49,140 nucleotides of DNA. It comes from Pseudomonas palmensis. Lineage in GTDB: Bacteria; Pseudomonadota; Gammaproteobacteria; Pseudomonadales; Pseudomonadaceae. Position numbers and translations under genes: made by a program. Numbering within the stretch: the first letter of the stretch is position 1; each line of letters opens with the position of its first letter. The stretch spans positions 1 through 49,140 of the forward strand of contig NZ_JAFKEC010000039.1 of the NCBI RefSeq assembly GCF_017848315.1, written 5' to 3'. This document shows positions 35,266 through 43,148 of this stretch, in pieces. The notes beneath the pieces are model-generated. The model was not told the origin of the DNA, did no database searches, and saw only the letters and a program-made list of their open reading frames with translations.

Positions 35266-36135
35266 TCAGCGCTGCATGCCCCAGCGCCGTACTGTGACGC
35301 GCTCGAGGGTATTGAACACCAGGCTCTCGACCAGCAGGCCGATGAGGATCACCACGGCCAGGCCGGCGAACACCTTGTCGGTGTACAGCTCGTTGCGGTT
35401 CTGGAAGATGTACCAGCCCAGCCCGCCCTTGCCGCTGGTGGCACCGAACACCAGTTCGGCGGCGATCAGGGTGCGCCAGGCGAACGCCCAGCCGATCTTG
35501 AGCCCCGACAGGATCGACGGCAGCGCCGCCGGAATCAGGATGTGCACCACCAGACGCAAGCCGCGCAGCCCGTAGTTGCGCCCGGCCATGCGCAGGGTTT
35601 CGGACACACCCATGAAGCCGGCATAGGTGTTGAGCGCCAGCGCCCACAGCACCGAGTGCACCAGCACGAAGATCAGGCTGTTGTCGCCCAGACCGAACCA
35701 CAGCAGCGCCAGCGGCAGCAGGGCAATGGCCGGCAGCGGGTTGAACATCGAGGTCAGGCTGCTGAGCAGGTCGCGGCCGATCTGGGTCGACACGGCCAGG
35801 CTGGTGAGCCCGAAGGCCAGCACGATGCCCAGCAGGTAGCCCTTGAGCAGCACCACCAGCGACACCCCGACCTTGGCCGGCAGTTCGCCGCTGAGCAGGC
35901 CGTCGTACAGCGCCGCGGCGGTTTGCAGGAAGCTGGGCAGCAACAGGTCGTTGCCCTGATAGCGCGCCACGGCTTCCCAGGCCAGCGCCAGCAGGATCAG
36001 GATCAGGCTCTTGCGCAGCCAGCCCTGTTGCCACAGGCGCTGGCCCAGGGGCAGCTCGCGTTCCAGCGGTACGCTGAGCAGGGGTTCAAGGGTGACTTCG
36101 TACTCCTGACGCGGAGCCGGTGCAGAGGTGGTCAT
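35266..36135 (-). CDS. ABC importer permease (SsuC/TauC-like)
   Basis: This 289-aa inner-membrane permease has about six hydrophobic segments (the first near 45-62, the remainder between 98 and 270). It carries the binding-protein-dependent transport signature in the LRMAGRNYGLRGLRLVVHILIPAALPSILSGLKIGWAFAW region (EAA loop). An extended N-terminal cytoplasmic tail (residues 1-40) precedes the first helix. It follows the ATPase gene by 15 bp and completes the dioxygenase-SBP-ATPase-permease operon. GGGAG lies 9 bp before the ATG. The substrate is likely an organosulfur compound or another small organic anion, judged from the TauD-type neighbour. Confidence 0.92.
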   Translation of the reverse strand: MTTSAPAPRQEYEVTLEPLLSVPLERELPLGQRLWQQGWLRKSLILILLALAWEAVARYQGNDLLLPSFLQTAAALYDGLLSGELPAKVGVSLVVLLKGYLLGIVLAFGLTSLAVSTQIGRDLLSSLTSMFNPLPAIALLPLALLWFGLGDNSLIFVLVHSVLWALALNTYAGFMGVSETLRMAGRNYGLRGLRLVVHILIPAALPSILSGLKIGWAFAWRTLIAAELVFGATSGKGGLGWYIFQNRNELYTDKVFAGLAVVILIGLLVESLVFNTLERVTVRRWGMQR

Positions 36136-36150
36136 CGGTGGGGCTCCCGG

Positions 36151-37014
36151 TCAGTAGGCGATGCGGATGTCGGTGAAATCCAGGGCGGCGTCCTGCTCGG
36201 CGGCGGCATCATCGTCGAACAGCAGACGATGGATGCGCCGCGCGCTGGCCTGGAAGTCGGCAGCGCCCAGGCTGTGCAGGTCGTACTGGTGGCTGTGGAT
36301 CTCGGCGCGCACGCGCCCCGGGTGCGGCGACAGCAGCAGGATGCGGTTGCCCACCACCAGCGCCTCCTCGATGGAGTGGGTGACGAACAGCAGGGTGAAG
36401 CGCACCTCCTCCCACAACAGCAGCAGTTCTTCCTGCATCTTGCGCCGGGTCAACGCGTCGAGGGCGGCAAAGGGTTCGTCCATGAGCAGGATCTTGGGCT
36501 GCATGGCCAGCGCCCTGGCGATGGCCACGCGCGCCTTCATGCCGCCGGAGAGGGTGTGCGGGTACGCATCGGCAAATGCCGCCAGGCCGACCTTGTCCAG
36601 GTAATGCAGGGCGCGCTGTTCGGCCTCGGCGCGCTTGAGCGTGCCGGAGGCCAGCAGCGGGAACATCACGTTCTGCCTGACGGTTTTCCACGGCGGCAGC
36701 TGGTCGAACTCCTGGAACACCACGATGCGGTCCGGGCCCGGCCCGTGCACCGGCTGGCCCTGCAGGCGGATCGCGCCCTCACGGGGCTCGATGAAGCCGG
36801 CCACGGCCTTGAGCAAGGTCGACTTGCCGCAACCTGAGGGGCCGAGCAGGACGAAACGGTCGGCCTTGTCCACTTCGAAGCTGACCTGGTGGGTGGCCCG
36901 CACCACGCGCTGGGCGGTGCGGTATTCGAGGCTGAGGTTGTCCACCTGCAGCAGCGCCGGTGCGCTCACGGGGCTCAGGTTGCTGGCCGTGTGGCCTGGC
37001 AAGCGGGCGGTCAT
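36151..37014 (-). CDS. ABC importer ATPase (SsuB/TauB-like)
   Basis: This 287-aa ATPase has an intact Walker A (GPSGCGKST, about 58-66), a Q-loop (FQEFDQLPPWKTV), the ABC signature LSGGMKARVAIARAL, Walker B (ILLMDEPFAALD) and the H-loop (FVTHSIEEAL). The PPW after the Q-loop is typical of the nitrate/sulfonate/taurine family. The C-terminal 40 residues extend past the core. Its ATG lies 4 bp after the substrate-binding-protein stop. It would energise uptake by the following permease. Confidence 0.93.
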   Translation of the reverse strand: MTARLPGHTASNLSPVSAPALLQVDNLSLEYRTAQRVVRATHQVSFEVDKADRFVLLGPSGCGKSTLLKAVAGFIEPREGAIRLQGQPVHGPGPDRIVVFQEFDQLPPWKTVRQNVMFPLLASGTLKRAEAEQRALHYLDKVGLAAFADAYPHTLSGGMKARVAIARALAMQPKILLMDEPFAALDALTRRKMQEELLLLWEEVRFTLLFVTHSIEEALVVGNRILLLSPHPGRVRAEIHSHQYDLHSLGAADFQASARRIHRLLFDDDAAAEQDAALDFTDIRIAY

Positions 37015-37018
37015 GCGC

Positions 37019-38038
37019 TCAGCTCCCCTGCAGTGGCTTGGCGTCCTGGAAGAAGTAGTCCTTCCACGATTCGGGTTTGTGCTTGATCGCGCCGATGCGG
37101 TACATGAAGTCGGCCAGCTTGTAGGTGTTCTTCGGCGTGACGCTGAATTCGTATTGCGGGTTGTCGATGATCTTGAGCAATGCCTCGCGGTCGATCTTGG
37201 CCTTGGTCACGCGAATGTAGGTATCGGCCGCCGCGCCCTTGTCGTGCTGGGCGAAGTCGGCCGCCTCGGCCAGGGCGTCGACGAAGGCCTGGTAGGTTTT
37301 GGGGTTGTCGTTGCGGAATTTTTCGGTGGCGAACAGCACGGTGGGCGAGTTGGGGCCGAGCAGGTCGTAGGTGTCGAGCACCACGTGCACATTCTTGTTG
37401 GCCAGCGCCTGGTCCTGGAACGGCGGGTTGGAGAAGTGCGCATTGAGCTCGGTGCCGCCGGCCAGCAGCGCGGCGGTGGCGTCGGGGTGCGGGACCGCCA
37501 GGGTGTACTTGTCCAGGCGCGCGTAGTCCTTGTCGCCCCACTGCTGGGCGGCGGCGTACTGCAGGAAGCGCGACTGCACCGAGACGCCAACCGCCGGCAG
37601 GGCGATGCGGTCCTTTTCGGTGAAGTCGGCGATGGTCTTGACGTTGGGGTTGCTGCTGACCAGGTAGTACGGGAAGTTGCCCAGCGAGGCCACGGCCTTG
37701 ACGTTCTGGCGGCCGTAGGTGCGGTCCCAGATGGTCAGCAGCGGGCCGACGCCGGCACCGGCGATGTCCACCGAGCCGGACAGCAGCGCGTCGTTGATCG
37801 CGGCGCCGCCCGAGAGCTGGGTCCAGTCGACCTTGATGTCGATGCCCTGGGCCTTGCCGTGCTTCTCGATCAGGTGCTGGTCGCGCACCACGTTGAGCAG
37901 CAGGTAGACGATGCCGAACTGTTCGGCGATGCGGATTTCACCTTCGGCCTGGGCCGTGGCGGGGGCGACGAGGCTGCCGGCGAGCAGGCTGACGCCCAGG
38001 CCGATGCTGGCCGCCAGGCGGCTGATTGAGTTGCGCAT
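37019..38038 (-). CDS. NitT/TauT-family periplasmic substrate-binding protein
   Basis: This 339-aa secreted binding protein has a signal peptide ending ATAQAEGE (cleavage near residue 30-32). A two-lobe NMT1/SsuA-type domain follows, with IRIAEQFGIVYLLLNVVRDQ at the start and SGSVDIAGAGVGPLL at the hinge region. The family binds sulfonates, nitrate, pyrimidines or related ligands; no single residue fixes the ligand here. The ATG at 38038 has AGGAG upstream, and the longer open frame to 38974 belongs to the dioxygenase region read out of frame. It lies 20 bp after the dioxygenase stop. Confidence 0.92.
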   Translation of the reverse strand: MRNSISRLAASIGLGVSLLAGSLVAPATAQAEGEIRIAEQFGIVYLLLNVVRDQHLIEKHGKAQGIDIKVDWTQLSGGAAINDALLSGSVDIAGAGVGPLLTIWDRTYGRQNVKAVASLGNFPYYLVSSNPNVKTIADFTEKDRIALPAVGVSVQSRFLQYAAAQQWGDKDYARLDKYTLAVPHPDATAALLAGGTELNAHFSNPPFQDQALANKNVHVVLDTYDLLGPNSPTVLFATEKFRNDNPKTYQAFVDALAEAADFAQHDKGAAADTYIRVTKAKIDREALLKIIDNPQYEFSVTPKNTYKLADFMYRIGAIKHKPESWKDYFFQDAKPLQGS

Positions 38039-38058
38039 GCGGTACTCCTGAAGACGGG

Positions 38059-38958
38059 TCAGAAAGGGGCGTCGCCCTGGATGGTGGTGCGGTACAGCTT
38101 GCGGCGCAGGTGCGCGGGGCAGCCGGCGGCCAGGTGGATCAGCGAGCGGTTGTCCCAGAACACCAGGTCGTGGGGTTGCCACTGGTGGCGGTAGATGTTG
38201 TGTTCGAGCACGCTGTGGGCGTACAGCTCGGCCAGGATCTGGCGGCTTTCGTCCTCGGGCAGGCCGACGATGCGGGTGGTGAAGCCCTCGCTGACGAACA
38301 GCGCCTTGCGCCCGTTTTCCGGGTGGGTACGCACCACCGGGTGGATCACTTCCTGCACCTGGGCCAGTTGCTCGGCGGTGAGCGTGGGGCGCCAGTTGCC
38401 TTCGAACTTGGTTTCGCTGTAGCGCGCGGTGTAGGAGTGCGCGGCGCTGCGGCCTTCGACGGCGGCGCGCAGGTGGGCGGGCAACTGGTCCCAGGCCTTG
38501 TGCATGTCGGCGAACAGGGTATCGCCGCCCTCGCTGGGCAGCTCCTGGGCATGCAGCATCGAGCCCAGGCTGGGCAGTTCCTTGTAGGAGAGGTCCGAGT
38601 GCCAGAACTTGCCGGCATCGCCCAGGCCGATGTTCTGGCCGTTCTCGATGATGTTGGAGACGATCAGGATCTCGGGGTGGCCGCCGAGCAGGAACTGCTT
38701 GAGCACGTGGATCTGCAACACGCCGAAACGGCGGCTGAAGTCGATCTGCTGCTGGGGGGTGATGCGCTGGTCGCGGAACACCACCACATGGTGGTCCAGG
38801 TGCGCGCGGTGGATGCGCGCAAAATCGCCAGCGTTGACCGGACGGCTCAGGTCCAGGCCGATGATCTCGGCGCCCACGGCACCGGCAAACGGACGAATCT
38901 CGAAGGCTTGGGGTTGGGCGCTGTCGGTGTACGACAAGGCGCCAGGGGCCGCTGACAT
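38059..38958 (-). CDS. TauD/TfdA-family Fe(II)/2-oxoglutarate dioxygenase
   Basis: This 299-aa enzyme has the 2-His-1-carboxylate iron site in FWHSDLSYKE (HxD, about 119-121) and the distal His in DNRSLIHLA (about 277), plus the 2-oxoglutarate-binding Arg in RRKLYRTTI (near 288-293). The segment ALFVSEGFTTRIVG closely resembles the TauD counterpart. Members hydroxylate taurine, alkyl sulfates, 2,4-D or similar compounds so that the product breaks down and releases sulfite, sulfate or another fragment. It is the first gene of the importer operon, whereas in E. coli tauD is last. The substrate is therefore probably the imported compound, with organosulfur most likely. The AT-rich leader upstream fits sulfur-starvation control, which is an inference. 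Confidence 0.9.
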   Translation of the reverse strand: MSAAPGALSYTDSAQPQAFEIRPFAGAVGAEIIGLDLSRPVNAGDFARIHRAHLDHHVVVFRDQRITPQQQIDFSRRFGVLQIHVLKQFLLGGHPEILIVSNIIENGQNIGLGDAGKFWHSDLSYKELPSLGSMLHAQELPSEGGDTLFADMHKAWDQLPAHLRAAVEGRSAAHSYTARYSETKFEGNWRPTLTAEQLAQVQEVIHPVVRTHPENGRKALFVSEGFTTRIVGLPEDESRQILAELYAHSVLEHNIYRHQWQPHDLVFWDNRSLIHLAAGCPAHLRRKLYRTTIQGDAPF

Positions 38959-38995
38959 ATCTTTTCACTCCCACGTGTCGGGTCGGTAACTGCGC

Positions 38996-39054
38996 GTGGA
39001 AATAAATATAAATGCATAAGAAAAATAATTTAAATACCTTTAGAGAATAAGCAT
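38996..39054 (-). promoter_or_regulatory. AT-rich promoter region of the dioxygenase/importer operon
   Basis: A conspicuously A+T-rich block in otherwise GC-rich DNA, including TTATGCATTTATA on the minus strand, lies about 40-95 bp upstream of the dioxygenase ATG. Sulfur-starvation operons in pseudomonads often have such leaders. No CysB, SfnR or sigma-54 site was matched with certainty. Confidence 0.45.
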
Positions 39055-39126
39055 AGAGAGGGTTGTCCGCCTCGCGTGGCCTATGCTGCTGAGGCCATCA
39101 AGCAGATGTCATCAGGGGGAAAAGCC

Positions 39127-39402
39127 ATGTTCTATGTGCAACGCGACACCCGTGGGCAGATCGTGCGGTTGGAGTCGACGCCCTTTGCCGAGGAGAACGA
39201 AGCGCTGCCCAACGATTCGCCGGAGGCCCAGGCCTGGTTTGCCAAGAAGCTGCAGCAGAGCGACCTGGACATGATCCGGGTGCTGGAGGACTTGATCGAG
39301 GTACTGACCAGCAAGGGCGTGATCAGCATCACCGACCTGCCGGCGAGCGCACAGGCCAAGCTGCTCAGCCGTTCGAGCGCGCGCCAGACCATGGGGGTTT
39401 GA
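39127..39402 (+). CDS. Small conserved Pseudomonas protein
   Basis: This 91-aa soluble protein starts MFYVQRDTRGQIVRLES and ends in the conserved DLPASAQAKLLSRSSAR segment. Homologues I recall are found throughout Pseudomonas and are sometimes mislabelled tryptophan synthase beta-like; the sequence has nothing of that enzyme. A run of charged helix (about 32-65) suggests a helical bundle or partner binding. GGGGA lies 7 bp before the ATG, and the in-frame codons back to 39076 are not used. It is convergent with lapD. Function unknown. Confidence 0.85.
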   Translation: MFYVQRDTRGQIVRLESTPFAEENEALPNDSPEAQAWFAKKLQQSDLDMIRVLEDLIEVLTSKGVISITDLPASAQAKLLSRSSARQTMGV

Positions 39403-39440
39403 ACAAGCTGATCGATGAGGAGCGGCCGTTGATCTAGCAG

Positions 39441-39506
39441 CTTCGCCCGCCAGGCCGGCGCCTGCGGGGTCACCGTCGCCTGCAGGCGCCGGCGTGGCCG
39501 GCGAAG
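39441..39506. terminator. Long hairpin between convergent genes
   Basis: Arms 39441-39465 and 39482-39506 pair over 25 bp with two mismatches around a 16-nt loop. It fills most of the 110-bp gap between the small protein (stop 39402) and lapD (stop 39513). The sequence (GCCGGCGCCTGC core) resembles a REP-type inverted pair. It can form on either strand and may terminate both transcripts. No T-tract is present. Confidence 0.6.
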
Positions 39507-39512
39507 AAGCCA

Positions 39513-41450
39513 CTACGGCGCCCAGGGCCGGGGCTCGCCGATCAAACGCCCCTGCACCCCGAAAATCCCCATGTCGCGCAGCACCTCCAGTTCGCCTTCG
39601 GTTTCCACCCGCTCGGCAATCAATGGCAGGTCGATGCTGTGCGCTGCGCGCTGGATCGCCTCGATGAACAGGCGCTTGTGCGGCTCCTGATCGATGGCGC
39701 GGATGAAGCTGCCGTCGACCTTGAGGTACGCCAGGCCCAGGTGCGCCAGGTTGCCGATCATGCTGAAGCGCCCGCCAAAGTGCTGCAGGCTCAGCTTGAA
39801 GCCCAACGCGCCCAGTTGCCGTGCCAGCTGCTCGAGCGCGGCCTGGTCGGGCAACTGCTCTTCGCCGATCTCCAGGGTCAGGCGCGGGCCCAGCACCGCG
39901 TGACGCCCCAGCAGCTCGTACACCGCCTGCAACGCCTGGGGGGCGGCCAGGGTGGCCGCCGACAGGTTCAGCGCCAGCGCCTGGTCATGGCGCTGCAGGT
40001 GGGCCAGCACCTGTTCGAGCATCAGCAGGTCATGCCGGATCGACCAGCCGAAACGCTCGAGCCAGGGCAGGAAGCGCCCGGCGGGGAGGGTTTGCCCATG
40101 CCCGTCGGGCAGGCGCGACAGCACCTTGTACTGCAATACGCGGCCCAGCTCGTGCGTCGCCACCACCGGCTGGAAGAACAGCTCGAAGCGGCGCTGGTCG
40201 AGGGCGTGTTGCAGCAGGGCATGCCAGTCGTGGTCCAGCAGCGCCGGGGCGTGCGCGGGCAGGCAGACCCACGTCGGCAGCTGCTGGCTCTGCGCCTGGG
40301 CCAGGGCTTCGTCGCAGCGCTCGAGCAGGGCCTGCGGGGCGTCGCCCGGGCTGTAGGGGGCCAGGCCGATCCAGGCCACCGGGTTACGGTCGGAAGCGCC
40401 GGTGTCGTACAGGCTGTGCAGGGTCTGCTCCAGTTCCTGGGCCAGGTGCACGGCCTCGTCATGCACCAGCCCCGGTGCCAGCACGGCGAACTCGCCGCCA
40501 CGGCTACGGGCGATCAGATCGAGGGTTTTGGGATAGTGCGCGCACACCCGCTGCACCTGCTGCGCAAGAGCCTGCAGCAGGGCATCGGTGCGCTGGCCGC
40601 CCAGGCGCAGGTTGAGCCCGGCCAGGTCCTGCACGTGCACCAGCATCAGGTAGCCGGGGCTTTCGTCCTGGGCGCTGAGCCGGGCAGACAGCTGCATCTC
40701 GAAGAAGCGCCGGTTGCCCAGGCCGGTCAGGCTGTCCTGCCAGGCCTCGGCGCGCAGGGCTTCACTGCGCTGGGCCTCCTCGAGAAACAGCGCCTTGAGT
40801 TTCTCGACCATCTGGTTCATGGCCTGCACCACCCGGCGCAGCTCCGGGGTGCGCGGCAGGCGCGGCGCACTGAGGAACTCGCGACGCGCAATGGCCTGGG
40901 ACTGCGCCACCAGGTAGTCCAGCGGTCGCAGCTGACGGCGCAGCAGCAGCGCCCCCAGCAGTGCACTGACCACCCCGCAGGCCAGCAGCCAGGCCAGGCT
41001 GCCGAGCGCGCTGCGCCACAGCTTGGCCAGGGCGAACATCGGGTGGCTGACCACCTCGACCCGCGCCGCCTGCTGCCAGCCGCGGCTGACGATGGCATCG
41101 CCGCCGGCCGGCTCCAGGTTGATCAGGCGGATGAACCAGGCCGGCACACCGCTGCTGTCCGGCTCGGCGTGACGCTCCACCAGCAGGGCATTGGGGCCCA
41201 GGTCGATCACGCGGATGCTGGCGTAGTAGCCGCTGTCGAAGATGGAGCTGACCATCAGCTCGACCATTGCCGGGTCGTCGATGTTCGGCGTGAGCGACAG
41301 CGCCAGCGCGGTGGCGGCGTCCTGCGCATGCGCGCGCAGCTGATTGACGTACTGGCTGCGCGAGCTTTCCAGGCCGACCATGAAGCTGCCGCTGAAGGCG
41401 ACCACCAGAAACAGGCAGATGGCGAGCAACAATTGCTTGAACAGTGACAT
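39513..41450 (-). CDS. lapD: LapD, inner-membrane c-di-GMP receptor controlling LapG
   Basis: This 645-aa receptor has a first membrane helix (about 6-27), a periplasmic output domain (about 28-150) with W125 in RGWQQAARVEV, a second membrane helix (about 152-170), HAMP, a degenerate GGDEF (SRGGEF instead of GGDEF), and a degenerate EAL (KVL in place of EAL; QHFGGRFS instead of DDFG). Loss of both catalytic motifs is the LapD hallmark: it binds c-di-GMP with the EAL-like domain and then sequesters the protease LapG, keeping the adhesin on the cell. W125 matches the tryptophan reported as needed for LapG binding in P. fluorescens. ATG 41450 has GAGGA before it and lies 9 bp after the lapG stop. 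Confidence 0.95.
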   Translation of the reverse strand: MSLFKQLLLAICLFLVVAFSGSFMVGLESSRSQYVNQLRAHAQDAATALALSLTPNIDDPAMVELMVSSIFDSGYYASIRVIDLGPNALLVERHAEPDSSGVPAWFIRLINLEPAGGDAIVSRGWQQAARVEVVSHPMFALAKLWRSALGSLAWLLACGVVSALLGALLLRRQLRPLDYLVAQSQAIARREFLSAPRLPRTPELRRVVQAMNQMVEKLKALFLEEAQRSEALRAEAWQDSLTGLGNRRFFEMQLSARLSAQDESPGYLMLVHVQDLAGLNLRLGGQRTDALLQALAQQVQRVCAHYPKTLDLIARSRGGEFAVLAPGLVHDEAVHLAQELEQTLHSLYDTGASDRNPVAWIGLAPYSPGDAPQALLERCDEALAQAQSQQLPTWVCLPAHAPALLDHDWHALLQHALDQRRFELFFQPVVATHELGRVLQYKVLSRLPDGHGQTLPAGRFLPWLERFGWSIRHDLLMLEQVLAHLQRHDQALALNLSAATLAAPQALQAVYELLGRHAVLGPRLTLEIGEEQLPDQAALEQLARQLGALGFKLSLQHFGGRFSMIGNLAHLGLAYLKVDGSFIRAIDQEPHKRLFIEAIQRAAHSIDLPLIAERVETEGELEVLRDMGIFGVQGRLIGEPRPWAP

Positions 41451-41459
41451 CCGCAATCC

Positions 41460-42221
41460 TCAGTAAGCCGGCTCGGTGGGAAACCCCTCGGCCTGCATCT
41501 TCTTCAACAGATCCTGCCAGCGCGACAGGCGCTTGCTGTCGCCGACCTTGCGATTGCCACCCGCCCCGGTCAGCCACAGGCCCTCGCCATTGAAGGCATA
41601 CACCGGCAGCAGGTCGGTGCGCTGGCTGGCCGGCTCGATGGTGTCGATCAGGCTGTCGAGCACCAGCGGCATCGCCTCTGGAGTGGAATAGTAGGTCAGG
41701 ACCATGTGCGCGCGATTCTGGCGCAGCGCCTTGACGTAGGTAATGCGCAGTTTCTCGCTGGGGATACCCAGGCGGCGCAGGCTGAAATACTTGGCGATGG
41801 CGTAGTCTTCGCAGTCGCCGGCGCCCTTGATCAGTGACTGGATCGGGGTGGACCAGTAGTCGGCCTGCTGCCACAGTTCGGGGTCTTCGACGTAGCGCAA
41901 CTGGCGATTGAAGAACTGGTTGACCACCTGCAGGCGCTCGGCTTCGCTGCCCTGGCGCTGGGTGGCAAGCAACTGCTGCCAGGCATCGATACGCTGCTGG
42001 CCGGCACCAAGGGGGCCGTACAGGGCCTGGGCCTTGCGGCTGATCTGGGAAAAGTCCCAGTCCGCGCGCAGGTTGCCCAGCAATACGCAGCCGAGCAACA
42101 GCGCCAGGCCAGCCCGGCGCGGGGTCAGAGGCAAAGCCCAACGTATCGCCAAGGCCGGCGGTCCATGCAGATCGTGGAATCGCGATGGTGCAGGCTGGGC
42201 GGGCAAAAGACAATGGCGCAC
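41460..42221 (-). CDS. lapG: LapG, periplasmic cysteine protease for the LapA-type adhesin
   Basis: This transglutaminase-like (BTLCP family) protease of about 253 aa has catalytic C137 in GAGDCEDYA, H172 in NRAHMVLTYY and D189 in PLVLDSLID. A single hydrophobic export segment (about 37-52, RRAGLALLLGCVLLG) precedes the mature part. When c-di-GMP is low, LapG cuts the N-terminus of LapA and releases the cell. The start is uncertain: GTG 42221 has GGAAG upstream and places H172 and D189 at the numbers I recall for P. fluorescens, while a TTG at 42152 would give 230 aa. The longer open frame reaches into the divergent gntR gene. lapD follows after 9 bp. Confidence 0.92.
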   Translation of the reverse strand: MRHCLLPAQPAPSRFHDLHGPPALAIRWALPLTPRRAGLALLLGCVLLGNLRADWDFSQISRKAQALYGPLGAGQQRIDAWQQLLATQRQGSEAERLQVVNQFFNRQLRYVEDPELWQQADYWSTPIQSLIKGAGDCEDYAIAKYFSLRRLGIPSEKLRITYVKALRQNRAHMVLTYYSTPEAMPLVLDSLIDTIEPASQRTDLLPVYAFNGEGLWLTGAGGNRKVGDSKRLSRWQDLLKKMQAEGFPTEPAY

Positions 42222-42329
42222 GGCGGCAAGCTTCCAAAGCGCTGCGACTTCATTCAGGATAGCCGCCGCGAACGCCCGCAGGCCCGCGCCGGCCTGAATT
42301 TGACAGGCGCAACCGTCATCACTAGGGTC

Positions 42330-42341
42330 ATTGGATCCAAT
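42330..42341. promoter_or_regulatory. GntR (VanR/FadR-type) operator palindrome
   Basis: ATTGGATCCAAT is a perfect 12-bp palindrome 23 bp before the GTG of the divergent GntR gene and 108 bp before lapG. The same 12 bases are the operator I recall for Caulobacter VanR, a GntR/FCD regulator. It probably mediates autoregulation. Confidence 0.65.
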
Positions 42342-42363
42342 CTTTGCTAGCAGGGCAGTCAGC

Positions 42364-43053
42364 GTGGCCGAAAAAATCAAACTCCTGAGCATTCTGGGTG
42401 ACGAGCAGGTGCCTGCTCACCTGGCGCGCAGCGTGATCGAAGAGCGCCTGCGCAGCGCCATCCTCGACGGGCGCCTGGCACCCGGCATGGCGTTGCGCCA
42501 ACAGGAGCTGGCGACGCTGTTCGGGGTCAGCCGCATGCCGGTGCGCGAGGCCCTGCGTCAGCTGGAGGCGCAGTCGCTGCTGCAGGTGGTTGCGCACAAG
42601 GGCGCGGTGGTGGCCCCGCTGATCAGCGAAGATGCGATGGACTCCTACGGGCTGCGGGTGATCCTGGAGAGCGAGGCGCTGCGCCAGTCGATCCCGCTGC
42701 TGGACGCCGAGGACATCGCCCTGGCCCGGGGCTACATCGAGCAACTGCAGAACGAGACCCGGCACGCCGAAATGGGCCAGCTCAACCGCCTGTTGCACAT
42801 GGCCCTGTACCGCAAGGCGCCCAATCAGAAGTTGCTGCGCCTGATCGACAACGAGTTGAGCGAAGAGGCGCGCTTCCTGCGGTTTCATCTGTCGTCGATG
42901 GGGCTGGGCAAGCTGACCCAGGACGATCACATCGCGCTGGTGGACGCAGCCCAGGCCGGCCAGGTGGACGAAGCTGTACAGCTTCTGACCCAGCACCTGG
43001 ACAAGGGCATGCAGGCCATCAGGCAGTACCTGGCCAGCCAGCCGCAGGGCTGA
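42364..43053 (+). CDS. GntR-family transcriptional regulator (FadR/FCD type)
   Basis: This 229-aa regulator has an N-terminal winged helix (about 20-85; SAILDGRLAPGMALRQQELATLFGVSRMPVREALRQLEAQSLL) and an all-helical FCD ligand domain (about 95-220). The FCD metal-binding pattern is partly visible (ESEALRQ, NRLLHMALY, DDHIALVDA). FCD regulators respond to small organic acids. It is divergent from lapG, with a perfect palindrome between them. The GTG at 42364 is preferred over TTG 42331, which lies inside that palindrome; AGGG precedes it at 13 bp, so the site is modest. No enzyme gene follows in the same direction; the next genes are the iron operon. Confidence 0.88.
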   Translation: MAEKIKLLSILGDEQVPAHLARSVIEERLRSAILDGRLAPGMALRQQELATLFGVSRMPVREALRQLEAQSLLQVVAHKGAVVAPLISEDAMDSYGLRVILESEALRQSIPLLDAEDIALARGYIEQLQNETRHAEMGQLNRLLHMALYRKAPNQKLLRLIDNELSEEARFLRFHLSSMGLGKLTQDDHIALVDAAQAGQVDEAVQLLTQHLDKGMQAIRQYLASQPQG

Positions 43054-43077
43054 ACGCGCCGCCGGGTCGGTCAGTGG

Positions 43078-43122
43078 TTGCAAATTGCGCAAGGCCCCAT
43101 AACAATGAGACTAATTATCATT
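43078..43122 (+). promoter_or_regulatory. Promoter and Fur-box candidate of the sigma/anti-sigma operon
   Basis: A -35 (TTGCAA, 43078-43083) and -10 (AACAAT, 43101-43106) are 17 bp apart. A 19-bp Fur-like site at 43104-43122 (AATGAGACTAATTATCATT, 11 of 19 matching the classical Fur box, with AATGA/TCATT ends) overlaps the -10. Iron repression of the sigma factor gene would follow. Confidence 0.6.
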
Positions 43123-43148
43123 TATGACCTTGGTTGCAGCGCGCCTTC

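Noticed and set aside
37019..38974. A single 651-codon frame covering both the binding protein and the dioxygenase region
   Set aside because: The first 312 codons are the dioxygenase gene read out of frame; the true binding protein starts at 38038 with AGGAG and a signal peptide.
39127..39402. Annotation of the small protein as tryptophan synthase beta-like
   Set aside because: At 91 aa it lacks any PLP-lysine motif or fold length of that enzyme; the label seems to be a propagated error.
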